A DNA stretch of 64,000 nucleotides, from the NCBI GenBank assembly GCA_934636245.1, contig CAKUAI010000017.1, positions 1 to 64,000 of the forward strand, written 5' to 3'. Position 1 is the first letter of the stretch. Every line of letters begins with the position of its first letter. This DNA is from an uncultured Coriobacteriales bacterium. Lineage in GTDB: Bacteria > Actinomycetota > Coriobacteriia > Coriobacteriales > UMGS124. Positions 8,943 to 17,176 of the stretch are shown in pieces. A program made the position numbers and the translations under genes. The notes beneath the pieces were generated by a model. It searched no databases. It saw only the letters and a list, made by a program, of their open reading frames with translations, and was not told where the DNA came from.

Positions 8943-11807
8943 TTAGTTCTCGCTCTTGCGACGACCCATGAGCACAGCGCCAGCGGCGACTGCAGCAACA
9001 CCGGCACCGGCGACAGCGGCCATAGCAGCAGTGTTCGTCTCATCGGCAGTCTTGGGGAGCTGCTCCTTGGCGGTCTCCTGCTTCACAGGGTCAGCCTTGG
9101 GGGCGTCATCCTTGCCAACAACGGTCTCCGGCTTGGGAGCATCCGTGCTGGTGCCAGGCTGCTCGGGGTTGCTGGGCTGATCAGGGTTGCTGGGCTGATC
9201 GGGCGTGGCAGGCTGATCGGGCGTGGCAGGCTGATCAGGGTTGCTGGGCTGATCAGGCTGCTCGGGCGTGCTGGGCTGATCAGGCTGATCAGGGTTGCTG
9301 GGCTGATCAGGGTTGCTGGGCTGATCAGGGTTGCTGGGCTGATCAGGGTTGCTGGGCTGATCGGGCGTGGCAGGCTGATCAGGGTTGCTGGGCTGATCGG
9401 GCTGATCGGGCTGGCCAGGGTTGACGGGCTGATCGGGCTGATCAGGAGTCTCGTTGGCAGTCCAGCCGGCGAACAGTGTGGCATGGCCGGAACCGGCGAC
9501 GAGCGGGGCGTCGAAGTTCACGGGGTCGGTGCAGGCGGAGTCATAGAACCAGCCAGCGAAGGTGTAGCCCTCACGGGTGGGGGCGAGGGGCTGGCGGGCG
9601 ACGCCCTCGGAGTCGGTCACGCCCTGGAGCGTGTCGTTGCCGTCGAAGAAGACACCGCCGTTGGCGACGTAGAGGACCTCGATCTCGTTGACGGGGGCCT
9701 GGACCTCAGTCCAGCCGGCGAACAGCGTGGCATGGCCGGAGCCGGCGACGAGCGGGGCGTCGAAGTTCACGGGGTCGGTGCAGGCGGAGTCGTAGAACCA
9801 GCCGGCGAACTCATAGCCCTCACGGGTGGGGGCGAGGGGCTGGCGGGCGACGCCCTCGGAGTCGGTCACGCCCTGGAGCGTGTCGTTGCCGTCGAAGAAG
9901 ACACCGCCGTTGGCGACGTAGAGGACCTCGATCTCGTTGACGGGGGCCTGGATCTCGTTAGCCTTCCACTGGGCGAACATCGTCACATGGCCGGAGCCGG
10001 CGACGAGGGGCTGCTTGAAGTCGACGGGGTCGGAGCCGTCGGACTGGAAGGACCAGCCCACGAAGGTGTAGCCCTCGCGAGTGGGCTGCAGCGGGATGCG
10101 GGCGTAGCCGTCGGAGTCAGAGACGCCCTGAAGGGTCTCGTTGCCGTCGAAGAAGACACCGCCGTTGGCGACGTAGAGCACGTCGATGCTGATGGCCTGC
10201 TCGACCTTGGTCCACTGAGCGAACAGCGTGGCATGACCGGAACCAGCGACGAGCGGGGCGTCGAAGTTCACGGGGTCGGTGCCTGCGGAGTCATAGGTCC
10301 AGCCGGCGAACTCGTAGCCCTCGCGGGTGGGGGCGAGGGGCTGGCGGGCGATGCCCTCGGAGTCGGTCACGCCCTGCATGGTCTCATTGCCGTCGAAGAA
10401 GACACCGCCGTTGGCGACGTAGAGGACCTCAGTCTCCTGAACCTCGGGCTCATCGGCCTTCCACTGGGCGAACATCGTCACATGGCCGGAGCCGGCGACG
10501 AGGGGCTGCTTGAAGTCGACGGGGTCGGAGCCGTCGGACTGGAAGGACCAGCCCACGAAGGTGTAGCCCTCGCGAGTGGGCTGCAGCGGGATGCGGGCGT
10601 AGCCGTCGGAGTCAGAGACGCCCTGAAGGGTCTCGTTGCCGTCGAAGAAGACACCGCCGTTGGCGACGTAGAGGACGTCGATGCTGATGGCCTGCTCGAC
10701 CTTGGTCCACTGAGCATAGAAGGTAGCGTGGTCGCCGCCGCCGAGAACAGCCTTGTCGAAGTCGACGGGATCGGTGCCGGCGGAGTCATAGGTCCAGCCG
10801 GCGAACTCGTAGCCCTCGCGGGTGGGGGCGAGGGGCTGGCGGGCGATGCCGTTGGCATCGGTCACGCCCTGCATGGTTTCGTTGCCGTCGGCAAAGACAC
10901 CACCGTTGGCAACGTAGAGAATGTCGATGGAGTTGTTGACGGTCCAACCGGCAAACAGGGTGGCGTGGCCGGAACCGGCGACGATGGGGGCGTCGAAGTT
11001 CACGGGGTCGGTGCAGGCGGAGTCATAGAACCAGCCAGCGAAGTCATAGCCCTCGCGGGTAGGAGCGAGGGGCTGACGGGCGTAACCGTCAGCGTCAGCA
11101 ACGCCCTGCATGGTGCCATTGCCGTCAGCGAAGACGCCGCCGTTGGCGACGTAGAGAATCTCGGTCTCCTGGACGGGGGCCTGGACCTCGGCCCAGCCGG
11201 CGAACAGCGTGGCGTGGCCGGAGCCGGCGACGATAGGGGCGTCGAAGTTCACAACGTCGGTGCAGGCGGAGTCATAGTACCAGCCGGTGAACTCGTAGCC
11301 CTCGCGGGTGGGAGCAAGGGGCTGGCGGGCGTAGCCGTCGGCGTCAGCAACGCCGAACTGGACGTCGCCGCCATCGGCGAAGACGCCGCCGTTGGCAGAG
11401 TAGACAATCTCAGTCTCCTGAGCGGGGGCCTGGACCTCGGCCCAGCCGGCGAACAGGGTGGCGTGGCCGGAGCCGGCGACGATGGGAGCGCTGAAGTCAA
11501 CGGCGTCGGTGCAGGCGAGATCATAGTACCAGCCGGTGAACTCGTAGCCCTCCTGCGTAGGGGCGAGAGGCTGACGGGCGTAACCGTCGGCGTCGGTTAC
11601 ACCAAACTGGGTGTCGCCGCCGTCGGCGAAGACGCCGCCGTTGGCAACATACAGGATGCTGGTTTCCTGGGCCGTGGTACCGGCCTCGCCGGCACCGAGA
11701 TCGGTGTCGACGCTCTCGGCCAGGGCGGCAACAGCCGAGCCGCTGAGGGCCAGGGCGCCAGCCAGACCCGCAGTCGCCACCGCGCGACGAACGTTGAACT
11801 TGGGCAT
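8943..11807 (-). CDS. Sortase-anchored surface protein with nine InlB/Flg_new repeats
   Basis: 954 residues, exported and wall-bound. An N-terminal signal peptide (MPKFNVRRAVATAGLAGALA, cleavage near ALAES) is followed by nine repeats of about 80-84 residues of the Listeria-Bacteroides (InlB B-repeat, Flg_new) type, each running from LYVANGGVF to GHATLFAGW. Next comes a Pro-rich spacer of NPDQP/TPDQP units, then the sorting signal LPKTA, a hydrophobic helix and the basic end GRRKSEN. Repeats 5 and 7, and 8 and 9, are nearly identical in DNA. ATG at 11807 has an A/G-rich site upstream. The family is linked to adhesion and matrix contact; no enzymatic domain is visible. No sortase gene is in the window. 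Confidence 0.9.
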   Translation of the reverse strand: MPKFNVRRAVATAGLAGALALSGSAVAALAESVDTDLGAGEAGTTAQETSILYVANGGVFADGGDTQFGVTDADGYARQPLAPTQEGYEFTGWYYDLACTDAVDFSAPIVAGSGHATLFAGWAEVQAPAQETEIVYSANGGVFADGGDVQFGVADADGYARQPLAPTREGYEFTGWYYDSACTDVVNFDAPIVAGSGHATLFAGWAEVQAPVQETEILYVANGGVFADGNGTMQGVADADGYARQPLAPTREGYDFAGWFYDSACTDPVNFDAPIVAGSGHATLFAGWTVNNSIDILYVANGGVFADGNETMQGVTDANGIARQPLAPTREGYEFAGWTYDSAGTDPVDFDKAVLGGGDHATFYAQWTKVEQAISIDVLYVANGGVFFDGNETLQGVSDSDGYARIPLQPTREGYTFVGWSFQSDGSDPVDFKQPLVAGSGHVTMFAQWKADEPEVQETEVLYVANGGVFFDGNETMQGVTDSEGIARQPLAPTREGYEFAGWTYDSAGTDPVNFDAPLVAGSGHATLFAQWTKVEQAISIDVLYVANGGVFFDGNETLQGVSDSDGYARIPLQPTREGYTFVGWSFQSDGSDPVDFKQPLVAGSGHVTMFAQWKANEIQAPVNEIEVLYVANGGVFFDGNDTLQGVTDSEGVARQPLAPTREGYEFAGWFYDSACTDPVNFDAPLVAGSGHATLFAGWTEVQAPVNEIEVLYVANGGVFFDGNDTLQGVTDSEGVARQPLAPTREGYTFAGWFYDSACTDPVNFDAPLVAGSGHATLFAGWTANETPDQPDQPVNPGQPDQPDQPSNPDQPATPDQPSNPDQPSNPDQPSNPDQPSNPDQPDQPSTPEQPDQPSNPDQPATPDQPATPDQPSNPDQPSNPEQPGTSTDAPKPETVVGKDDAPKADPVKQETAKEQLPKTADETNTAAMAAVAGAGVAAVAAGAVLMGRRKSEN
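9160..9450 (-). repeat. Pro-Asp-Gln low-complexity spacer
   Basis: Tandem 9-, 12- and 15-bp units such as GGGTTGCTGGGCTGATCA encode NPDQPS and TPDQPA units. It acts as a wall-spanning spacer between the repeats and the LPKTA signal. Confidence 0.8.
9463..11660 (-). repeat. Nine-unit tandem coding repeat, about 240-250 bp per unit
   Basis: Encodes the Flg_new repeats. Corresponding points in the last two units are exactly 249 bp apart (for example 9472 and 9721). High identity between units makes copy-number change by recombination likely. Confidence 0.85.
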
Positions 11808-12298
11808 AGAACTACTCTTTCTCTTGCAGCGAACCCATGAGAGGCCCGCCATTCCAATGGAACACCGAACTAAGACGAACACACCCCCACACTAAGGTGG
11901 GCAAAACGCAACAACGACCTACTCAACTCTCGTCAAGTACGGCCGTCGAAATCCCCCGGGCTATAGCCTCGGCAACAAGGCTGTGTTCACGGGGCCCTTT
12001 GAAAGATGAATCGCAGCGTGCGACTGTCATCAGAGAAGACACTTGGTAACGAGACGAACTGCGGCACAGCGGTAAAGCCAGGACACCCTGAAGCGCTCCT
12101 GCCCCCCAATGCTTTACGTGCCATATGCTCACCTCGTTCCCCTCGCTGCCTTACCCTCCGTGTGATAACTGCCTCATCGCCAATCCGTGACTCGGCGCAA
12201 CATAATATCCCATTTTGGGATGACATGGGCGTGACAGACGTCACAAATCTGTAAGCGTTCACAGCAATGTAGGATTTCTGTGCGCCGAGACAACAAAA
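11808..12298. promoter_or_regulatory. Long upstream region of the surface-protein gene with two palindromes
   Basis: About 490 bp without a convincing gene. It contains ATCCCATTTTGGGAT (12207-12221, 6-bp arms, 3-bp spacer) and GTGACAGACGTCAC (12231-12244, 5-bp arms), 10 bp apart and about 400 bp upstream of the surface-protein start. These are candidate operator sites. The core promoter could not be assigned with confidence. Confidence 0.35.
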
Positions 12299-12336
12299 GA
12301 CGCCGCACCCCTTGCCTCTTCAAGGAATGCGGCGTC
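12299..12336 (-). terminator. Intrinsic terminator after the YbjQ gene
   Basis: 9-bp stem GACGCCGCA (12299-12307) / TGCGGCGTC (12328-12336) followed on the minus strand by TTTTGTTG. It begins 22 bases after the stop codon. Confidence 0.85.
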
Positions 12337-12358
12337 AGAAGTACCTATGTTTATGTTG

Positions 12359-12670
12359 TTAGTTGATCTTCACGGCCGTGCCGTAGGCGATCATCTCGAT
12401 GGTGCCGGGCTGGATGGAGCCGCTGTCGAAGCGCATGGCGAGGATGGCGTCGGCGCCCAGGCGCTGGGCCTGCTCGATCATGCGGTCCTCCGCCACCTGG
12501 CGCGCCTCGTCGGTCATCTGGGTGTACGACTTGATCTCGCCACCCACGACGCTCTTCACGCTGGCCATCATGTCGCGGCCGATGTTTTTGGACGTGACGA
12601 TGTTGCCGCGCACCAGACCCAGGATCTCGAAGCTCTTGCCAGGAACGTTGTCTGCAGTGGAAACAATCAT
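12359..12670 (-). CDS. YbjQ/UPF0145 heavy-metal-binding-domain protein
   Basis: 103 residues, a single-domain member of the YbjQ (UPF0145) family. Family blocks seen are MIVSTADNVPGK, LGLVRGNIVTSKNIGRD and the end LGADAILAMRFDSGS followed by EMIAYGTAVKI. Members form pentameric rings; no biochemical role is established despite the heavy-metal name. ATG at 12670 follows GAGAGGGG. Monocistronic, with its own strong terminator, divergent from ltaE. Confidence 0.85.
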   Translation of the reverse strand: MIVSTADNVPGKSFEILGLVRGNIVTSKNIGRDMMASVKSVVGGEIKSYTQMTDEARQVAEDRMIEQAQRLGADAILAMRFDSGSIQPGTIEMIAYGTAVKIN

Positions 12671-12771
12671 GGGGGAACCCCTCTCTCTTATCCGAGGCAC
12701 GTGACATAAACACACGGTCAAAGAGTATTCTACGCGGGATACAACTCGCGTTTTATGAGAAAGGACCCCCC

Positions 12772-13818
12772 ATGCACCTGTTTCGCAACGACTATTCGGA
12801 GGGCGCGTGCCCCGAGGTGCTCGACGCGCTTGTAAGGACCAACGCCGAGCAGTGCGTGGGATACACCTGCGACGAGCACTGCGCACGTGCCGCCGAGCTC
12901 ATCCTGGAGGCCTGTGGGCTGGAAAAGGACGAGGCAGACGTGCAGTTTGTGGTGGGCGGCACGGCGGCCAACGTGGTGTCGCTCTGCGGCCTGCTCGACC
13001 GACCTTACGACGCGGCCGTGTGCACGCCCGACGGCCACATCAACACGCACGAGACGGGCGCGCTCGAATCCTGCGGTCACAAGGTGCTGGCCAGTCGCGA
13101 CACCGACGGGTTCCTCACGCCCTCCGAGGTGGCCCGCATCGCGGCCGAGAACGCCGCGTTTGCCAACCATATGACCCGCCCGCGCGCCATCTATGTGAGC
13201 GACACTACCGAACTCGGCGGCGTGTACACAAAAGCCCAGCTTGAGGGCCTGCGTGCATGCGCCGACGAGCTTGGCATGAAGCTCTTTGTGGACGGGGCGC
13301 GCCTGGGCAGCGCCCTCACCTCGAGCGCCAACGACCTCACGCTGCCCCAGATTGCCCGCCTGGCCGACGCGTTCTACATCGGCGGCACCAAGAACGGCCT
13401 GCTCTTTGGCGAGGCCGTGGTCATCCGCGACCCCCAGCTGCGCCAGGATTTCCCCTGGCTCATGAAACAGCACCAAAACCTGCTCGCAAAGGGCCGCTTG
13501 CTCGGCGTGCAGTTTGAGGCCGCATTTGAGAACGGCGGACGGGTGTACTGGGACTGCGCACACAATGCCAACGACCGCGCTACCGAGCTGCGCGGGGGGC
13601 TGCTCGCCCAGGGGTGGCGCGAGTGGCTGCCCAGCGCCTCCAACCAGCTCTTCTTTGAGGTGCCCTGCACCGCGGCCGCCCGTTTCGTAGATGAACTGGG
13701 CTGTGAGGTCTTCTTCGACCACGGCGACACGCAGGTCGTGCGCTTCGTGACCTCGTGGGCCACGACTTCGGCCGACGTGGAGGAAGCGCTCGCGTTCGCA
13801 GCGGGTCTTGCGCGCTAA
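12772..13818 (+). CDS. ltaE: Low-specificity threonine aldolase
   Basis: PLP enzyme cleaving L-threonine and allo-threonine to glycine and acetaldehyde. 348 residues, normal length. Seen: active-site region DGHINTHETGALE with the stacking His, YVSDTTELGGVY, the Asp-Arg pair in LFVDGARLGSAL, and the PLP lysine in FYIGGTKNGLLFGEA. ATG at 12772 has AAAGGA 6 bases upstream. Divergent from the YbjQ gene across about 100 bp. The downstream His-rich gene starts 44 bp after the stop and may be cotranscribed. Confidence 0.88.
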   Translation: MHLFRNDYSEGACPEVLDALVRTNAEQCVGYTCDEHCARAAELILEACGLEKDEADVQFVVGGTAANVVSLCGLLDRPYDAAVCTPDGHINTHETGALESCGHKVLASRDTDGFLTPSEVARIAAENAAFANHMTRPRAIYVSDTTELGGVYTKAQLEGLRACADELGMKLFVDGARLGSALTSSANDLTLPQIARLADAFYIGGTKNGLLFGEAVVIRDPQLRQDFPWLMKQHQNLLAKGRLLGVQFEAAFENGGRVYWDCAHNANDRATELRGGLLAQGWREWLPSASNQLFFEVPCTAAARFVDELGCEVFFDHGDTQVVRFVTSWATTSADVEEALAFAAGLAR

Positions 13819-13862
13819 AATCTCACCTGCAGGGGGACAACTGCGAGAGAGGATTGCACGCC

Positions 13863-14297
13863 ATGATGGGAATGCCGATGCCGCCGGAGATGCAGGCAAA
13901 AATTGACGAGCAGGTGCGCCAGCGCAAAGAGAAGGTCGCTGCCTCTCTGGGCAAGACGCTCGAGGAGTTTGACGCCGAGCAGCACTGTTGCGGGCACGAT
14001 CACGCGCACGAGACCGGTAAGCATGCCTGCGCCGCCGCAGGCCATGGCCACGACGACCACGCCCATGACTCCAGCCAGACCGCGGGTCTCGCAAGCGACG
14101 TCCCCGAGGTGGACGAGAAGGCCGTGCTCGACTTCATCCACTCGCGCCAGTCCATCATCGAGGAGCAGCGCAGCCGCATTCGCGCCCTCGAAGCCCAGGT
14201 GCGGCACTTGGAGAGCCAGAAGGCCCTCGAGGAAAAGAAATGCGCCGCTCTGCGTGACGCACTCGCGAAGATGCGCGCCGAGGCAAAGGCGAACTAG
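13863..14297 (+). CDS. Small His-rich coiled-coil protein
   Basis: 144 residues, not a family I can name. Residues 1-25 are MMGMPMPPEM plus a basic helix; a cluster of Cys and His follows (HCCGHDHAHETGKHAC, then GHGHDDHAHDSS); the last 70 residues are a coiled coil (SIIEEQRSRIRALEAQVRHL). The His/Cys cluster could bind nickel, zinc or cobalt. It lies convergent to the HypA-like gene. The sequence supports metal binding only as inference; a metal buffer or chaperone role is possible. AGAGAGG precedes the ATG at 13863; ATG at 13866 is the alternative start. Confidence 0.6.
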   Translation: MMGMPMPPEMQAKIDEQVRQRKEKVAASLGKTLEEFDAEQHCCGHDHAHETGKHACAAAGHGHDDHAHDSSQTAGLASDVPEVDEKAVLDFIHSRQSIIEEQRSRIRALEAQVRHLESQKALEEKKCAALRDALAKMRAEAKAN

Positions 14298-14336
14298 CGA
14301 GCCAACTAGCTCGCCAATCAATCAAGCAGGCAAAAC

Positions 14337-14374
14337 AAAAGCGGCCCGGGGGATCTCTCCTCCGAGCCGCTTTT
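14337..14374 (+). terminator. Bidirectional intrinsic terminator
   Basis: Stem AAAAGCGGC (14337-14345) / GCCGCTTTT (14366-14374), with T-runs on both strands. It can end the plus-strand His-rich gene and, after the repeat array, the convergent opp-hypA operon. Confidence 0.85.
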
Positions 14375-14562
14375 GTTGCACGGTTTACTCCATTTGGCGC
14401 ACGGGCTTCTCCGCAGGGCGCGTGGGCTTCTCCGTTGCGCGTGCGGGCTTCTCCGCCAGAAGCGCGGTTTACTCCGCTTGGCGCGCGACTTAACTCCCCC
14501 AGGTTCGCTGGTTTCTCCGCCGGGTTCGCGTTTTACTCCGCTGGGTTCGCAGGCTTCTCCAC
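14373..14562 (-). repeat. 21-bp tandem array overlapping the end of the HypA-like gene
   Basis: Nine minus-strand units with lengths 21, 21, 21, 22, 21, 22, 20, 21, 21, each starting near GCGGAGAAGCCCGC. The first two units encode the last residues VEKPANP-AE of the HypA-like protein. The second unit carries the stop (GCGGAGTAA), and seven more units continue downstream as non-coding DNA up to the terminator. Confidence 0.85.
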
Positions 14563-14970
14563 GGGACCCAGCTTGTCCTCGACCGCCTTGGCGAGCTTGT
14601 CGGCCAGGGACATGCTCGGCAGGATGCCCTGAATGTCGAGGATGTCCACCTCCATGCCGCTCACAAGCTCATGCGCGCCGGAGCCGCAGGCGGGGCAGTT
14701 ATACGTTGCAGGCATGCCCACGGCAAACTCGTACTCGTTGCCGCAGGCGTTGCAGCGCATCTTGCCAACGGGTCGCTCGATGTCGATATGGGCACCCGCC
14801 GCAATCGTGCCCTTGAAGTTCTTCACCAGCTCGCTTCGAAAGAGCATCTCGTCGAGCACGCGCAGCGCACCGATGGAAATCCTTGCACTCACAACCTTGA
14901 CGACGCCTGCCTGCGTGCCCGACTCAACGATGTCGAGCGCCAGGTCGTGCGCAATCTCCCTCTCCAGCAT
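14533..14970 (-). CDS. HypA-like nickel-insertion zinc-ribbon protein
   Basis: 145 residues. The HypA/HybF fold is visible: helix DLALDIVESG, strand VVSARISIGAL, FKGTIAAGAHIDIERP, then a zinc ribbon CNACG...CPACG and GMEVDILDI. HypA delivers Ni to [NiFe] hydrogenase and urease, using His2 of the invariant N-terminal MHE motif. Here the N-terminus is M-L-E, so that ligand is Leu. About 30 extra residues end in the PANPAE repeat. AAGGGAGG precedes ATG at 14970, so the start is firm. Last gene of the ABC transporter operon, 38 bp after the oppF-like gene. It may be a diverged HypA or a related Zn-ribbon factor. Confidence 0.7.
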   Translation of the reverse strand: MLEREIAHDLALDIVESGTQAGVVKVVSARISIGALRVLDEMLFRSELVKNFKGTIAAGAHIDIERPVGKMRCNACGNEYEFAVGMPATYNCPACGSGAHELVSGMEVDILDIQGILPSMSLADKLAKAVEDKLGPVEKPANPAE

Positions 14971-15008
14971 GGCCGTGCCTCCCTTTTCCCTCTTGCTTGT
15001 CTCAATCG

Positions 15009-16052
15009 TTAGCGTACCTGGTCGCACGCCACAAAGTGACCGGGCGAGACCTCGCGCAACACGGGCTCCACCTGCTTGCAGCCCTCGCAGGAGCACTGCG
15101 GGCAGCGGGCGTGGAAACGGCAGCCACTTGGCACGTGCAGGGGGCTCGGCAGCTCGCCTTCGAGCGCAATGCGGCGCGTCTCGCGGGCAAGCTTGGGGTC
15201 GGGGATGGGCGCGGCGGAAAGCAGCGCGCGCGTGTAGGGGTGCAGCGGGTTCTCGTAAAGCTCGTCGGCGGGCGCAACCTCCACAAGGCGGCCCAGGTAC
15301 ATGACGCCGATGCGCGTGGAGATGTGGCGCACCATCGAGAGGTCGTGCGCGACGAAGAGGTACGTGAGGCCCATCTGCTGCTGCAGGTCCTCGAGCATGT
15401 TGACGACCTGCGCCTGAATGGAGACGTCGAGGGCCGAGATGGGCTCGTCGCACAGGATGAACTCGGGGCGCACCGAAAGCGCGCGCGCGATACCGACGCG
15501 CTGGCGCTGGCCGCCCGAGAACTCGTAGGCGAACTTGTACATGTCGTCGGGGCGCATGCCCACATTTACGAGCAGTTCGGCCACCCGGGCGTCGATCTCG
15601 TCGTCGGTGAGCTTGGCACCTACGCGCATGGGCTCGGCGATGATCTGGCGCACGTTCATGTGCGGATCGAGCGACATGTACGGGTCCTGGAAGATGATCT
15701 GCATCTTGCGGTGGATGTCCACAAGCTCGCGGCCATGCGCCGAGGTGATGTCGTGGCCGTCGAACACGATCTTGCCGCTCGTAGGTTCGTACATGCGGAT
15801 GAGCGTGCGGCCCAGCGTGGACTTGCCGCAACCCGACTCGCCTACCAGGCCGAACGTCTCGCCTCGACGAATGGCCAGGTCGATGCCATCGACTGCGCGC
15901 ACGACCTGCTTGGTGCGGCCGAAGAAGTTGTGCACAGGGAAGTGCTTGCACAGCCCTGTGGCCTCAAGGATGACGTCCGACGTGGCGCCGGTCGCCTTGG
16001 CTCCGCAGCGCGCCGCCTCCTCGGGCGTTACCTGCTGGTTCTGCTTGTCCAT
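15009..16052 (-). CDS. Opp/Dpp/Nik-family ABC ATPase, F-type subunit
   Basis: Second ATPase of a peptide/nickel-class importer. 347 residues with Walker A GESGCGKST, signature FSGGQRQR, Walker B FILCDEP and the H-loop in VAHDLSMVRH. The C-terminal oligopeptide-type domain has HPYTRALLSAAP and a cysteine cluster (CRFHARCPQCSCEGC). In related DppD/OppD-type subunits such clusters can hold an Fe-S centre. Good ribosome site (GGAGGCGTAAGGACGC); 6 bp separates it from the upstream ATPase gene. Confidence 0.9.
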   Translation of the reverse strand: MDKQNQQVTPEEAARCGAKATGATSDVILEATGLCKHFPVHNFFGRTKQVVRAVDGIDLAIRRGETFGLVGESGCGKSTLGRTLIRMYEPTSGKIVFDGHDITSAHGRELVDIHRKMQIIFQDPYMSLDPHMNVRQIIAEPMRVGAKLTDDEIDARVAELLVNVGMRPDDMYKFAYEFSGGQRQRVGIARALSVRPEFILCDEPISALDVSIQAQVVNMLEDLQQQMGLTYLFVAHDLSMVRHISTRIGVMYLGRLVEVAPADELYENPLHPYTRALLSAAPIPDPKLARETRRIALEGELPSPLHVPSGCRFHARCPQCSCEGCKQVEPVLREVSPGHFVACDQVR

Positions 16053-16058
16053 GCGTCC

Positions 16059-17174
16059 TTACGCCTCCTTTGCCCTCTCGTCGTCCTTGATGTCACCGGC
16101 CTGGCCACCACAGCACACGCACGGCTCGCCGCCCTGCCCCACGCCAACAAGTCCGAGTGCGTCGGCATCGAAGGCACAGCGCGCGATCTGACCGCTCGGG
16201 TAGTTGCGCCACTCGGGCACCATGGTGCGGCACACGTCGGCCGCAAACTTGCAACGGTCGGCAAAGGGGCACGCGTCGGGCGGGTTCACGAGGGAAGGCG
16301 GCGTACCGGGAATGGAGACGAGGCGGTCGGTGCGGCGCTCGTTGGGGTTGGGCACGGCGCCGAGCAGGGCGCTTGTATAGGGGTGGCGCGGACGCTCGAA
16401 GATGTCGTCGACCAGACCGCTCTCAAGTGCCATGCCACCGTACATGACCTCCACGCGGTCGCACAGGCTGGCGACAACTCCCAGGTCGTGGCTGATGAGC
16501 ACGACGCTCATGCCTTCCTCGTCGCGCAGGCGGCGCAGCAGGTCGAGAATCTGCGCCTGGATAGTGACGTCAAGGGCGGTGGTGGGCTCGTCGGCGATGA
16601 GCAGACGCGGCTTGCAGCACAGAGCCATGGCGATGAGCACGCGCTGGCGCATGCCGCCGGAAAACTCGTGCGGGTAGCGGTCGAGGCGCTGGGCGGGCGA
16701 AGGGATGCCCACCTGGTCGAGAGCGTGGATGGCCTCCTCGCGGGCAGCGGCGCCGGTGAGGCCACGGTGGCGCTTGAGCACCTCGAAGAGATGCTTGCCC
16801 ACCGTTTTGACCGGGTCGAGCGAGGTCATGGGGTCCTGGAAGATCATGGCGATCTGGGAGCCGCACATGCCGCGGCGCTCCTTGGCGCTCATGGCAAGCA
16901 TGTTCTTGCCGGCGAACTCGAGCTTGTCGGCCGTGACCTCGGCGTTCTTGGGCAGAAGGCCCATGATCGACTTCATGGCAACGCTCTTGCCCGAACCAGA
17001 CTCGCCCACAATGGCGAGAAACTCACCGTCGAGGACCGTGAGGTCCATACCTCGCACGGCCTTGATGAGGCGGCGGTGCGAGTGGAACGTGGTGCGCAGG
17101 TTGCGCACGCGCAGCAGCTCGCCGCGCGGCGAAGGCGCGTCCATGGCAGCGGCCTCGTTGTTCTCAGCAGCCAT
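16059..17174 (-). CDS. Opp/Dpp/Nik-family ABC ATPase, D-type subunit
   Basis: 371 residues. Walker A GESGSGKSVAMK, signature FSGGMRQR, Walker B LLIADEPTTALD and H-loop LISHDLGVV identify it as the first ATPase of the importer. The C-terminal domain contains CPFADRCKFAADVC, the usual Opp/Dpp cluster. A further cysteine-rich end (GEPCVCCGGQAG) is extra for the family. ATG at 17174 follows AGGGGG, two bases after the permease stop, indicating translational coupling. Confidence 0.9.
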   Translation of the reverse strand: MAAENNEAAAMDAPSPRGELLRVRNLRTTFHSHRRLIKAVRGMDLTVLDGEFLAIVGESGSGKSVAMKSIMGLLPKNAEVTADKLEFAGKNMLAMSAKERRGMCGSQIAMIFQDPMTSLDPVKTVGKHLFEVLKRHRGLTGAAAREEAIHALDQVGIPSPAQRLDRYPHEFSGGMRQRVLIAMALCCKPRLLIADEPTTALDVTIQAQILDLLRRLRDEEGMSVVLISHDLGVVASLCDRVEVMYGGMALESGLVDDIFERPRHPYTSALLGAVPNPNERRTDRLVSIPGTPPSLVNPPDACPFADRCKFAADVCRTMVPEWRNYPSGQIARCAFDADALGLVGVGQGGEPCVCCGGQAGDIKDDERAKEA

Positions 17175-17176
17175 CG

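Noticed and set aside
9483..11840. 785-codon open frame antisense to the surface-protein gene
   Set aside because: Created by the strong third-position GC bias and the repeat structure of the real gene; no ribosome site, signal or family motif.
11987..12262. Possible 91-residue gene upstream of the surface protein
   Set aside because: No ribosome site, no family resemblance, Arg/Ser-rich composition typical of non-coding GC-rich DNA, and two palindromes lie at its start.
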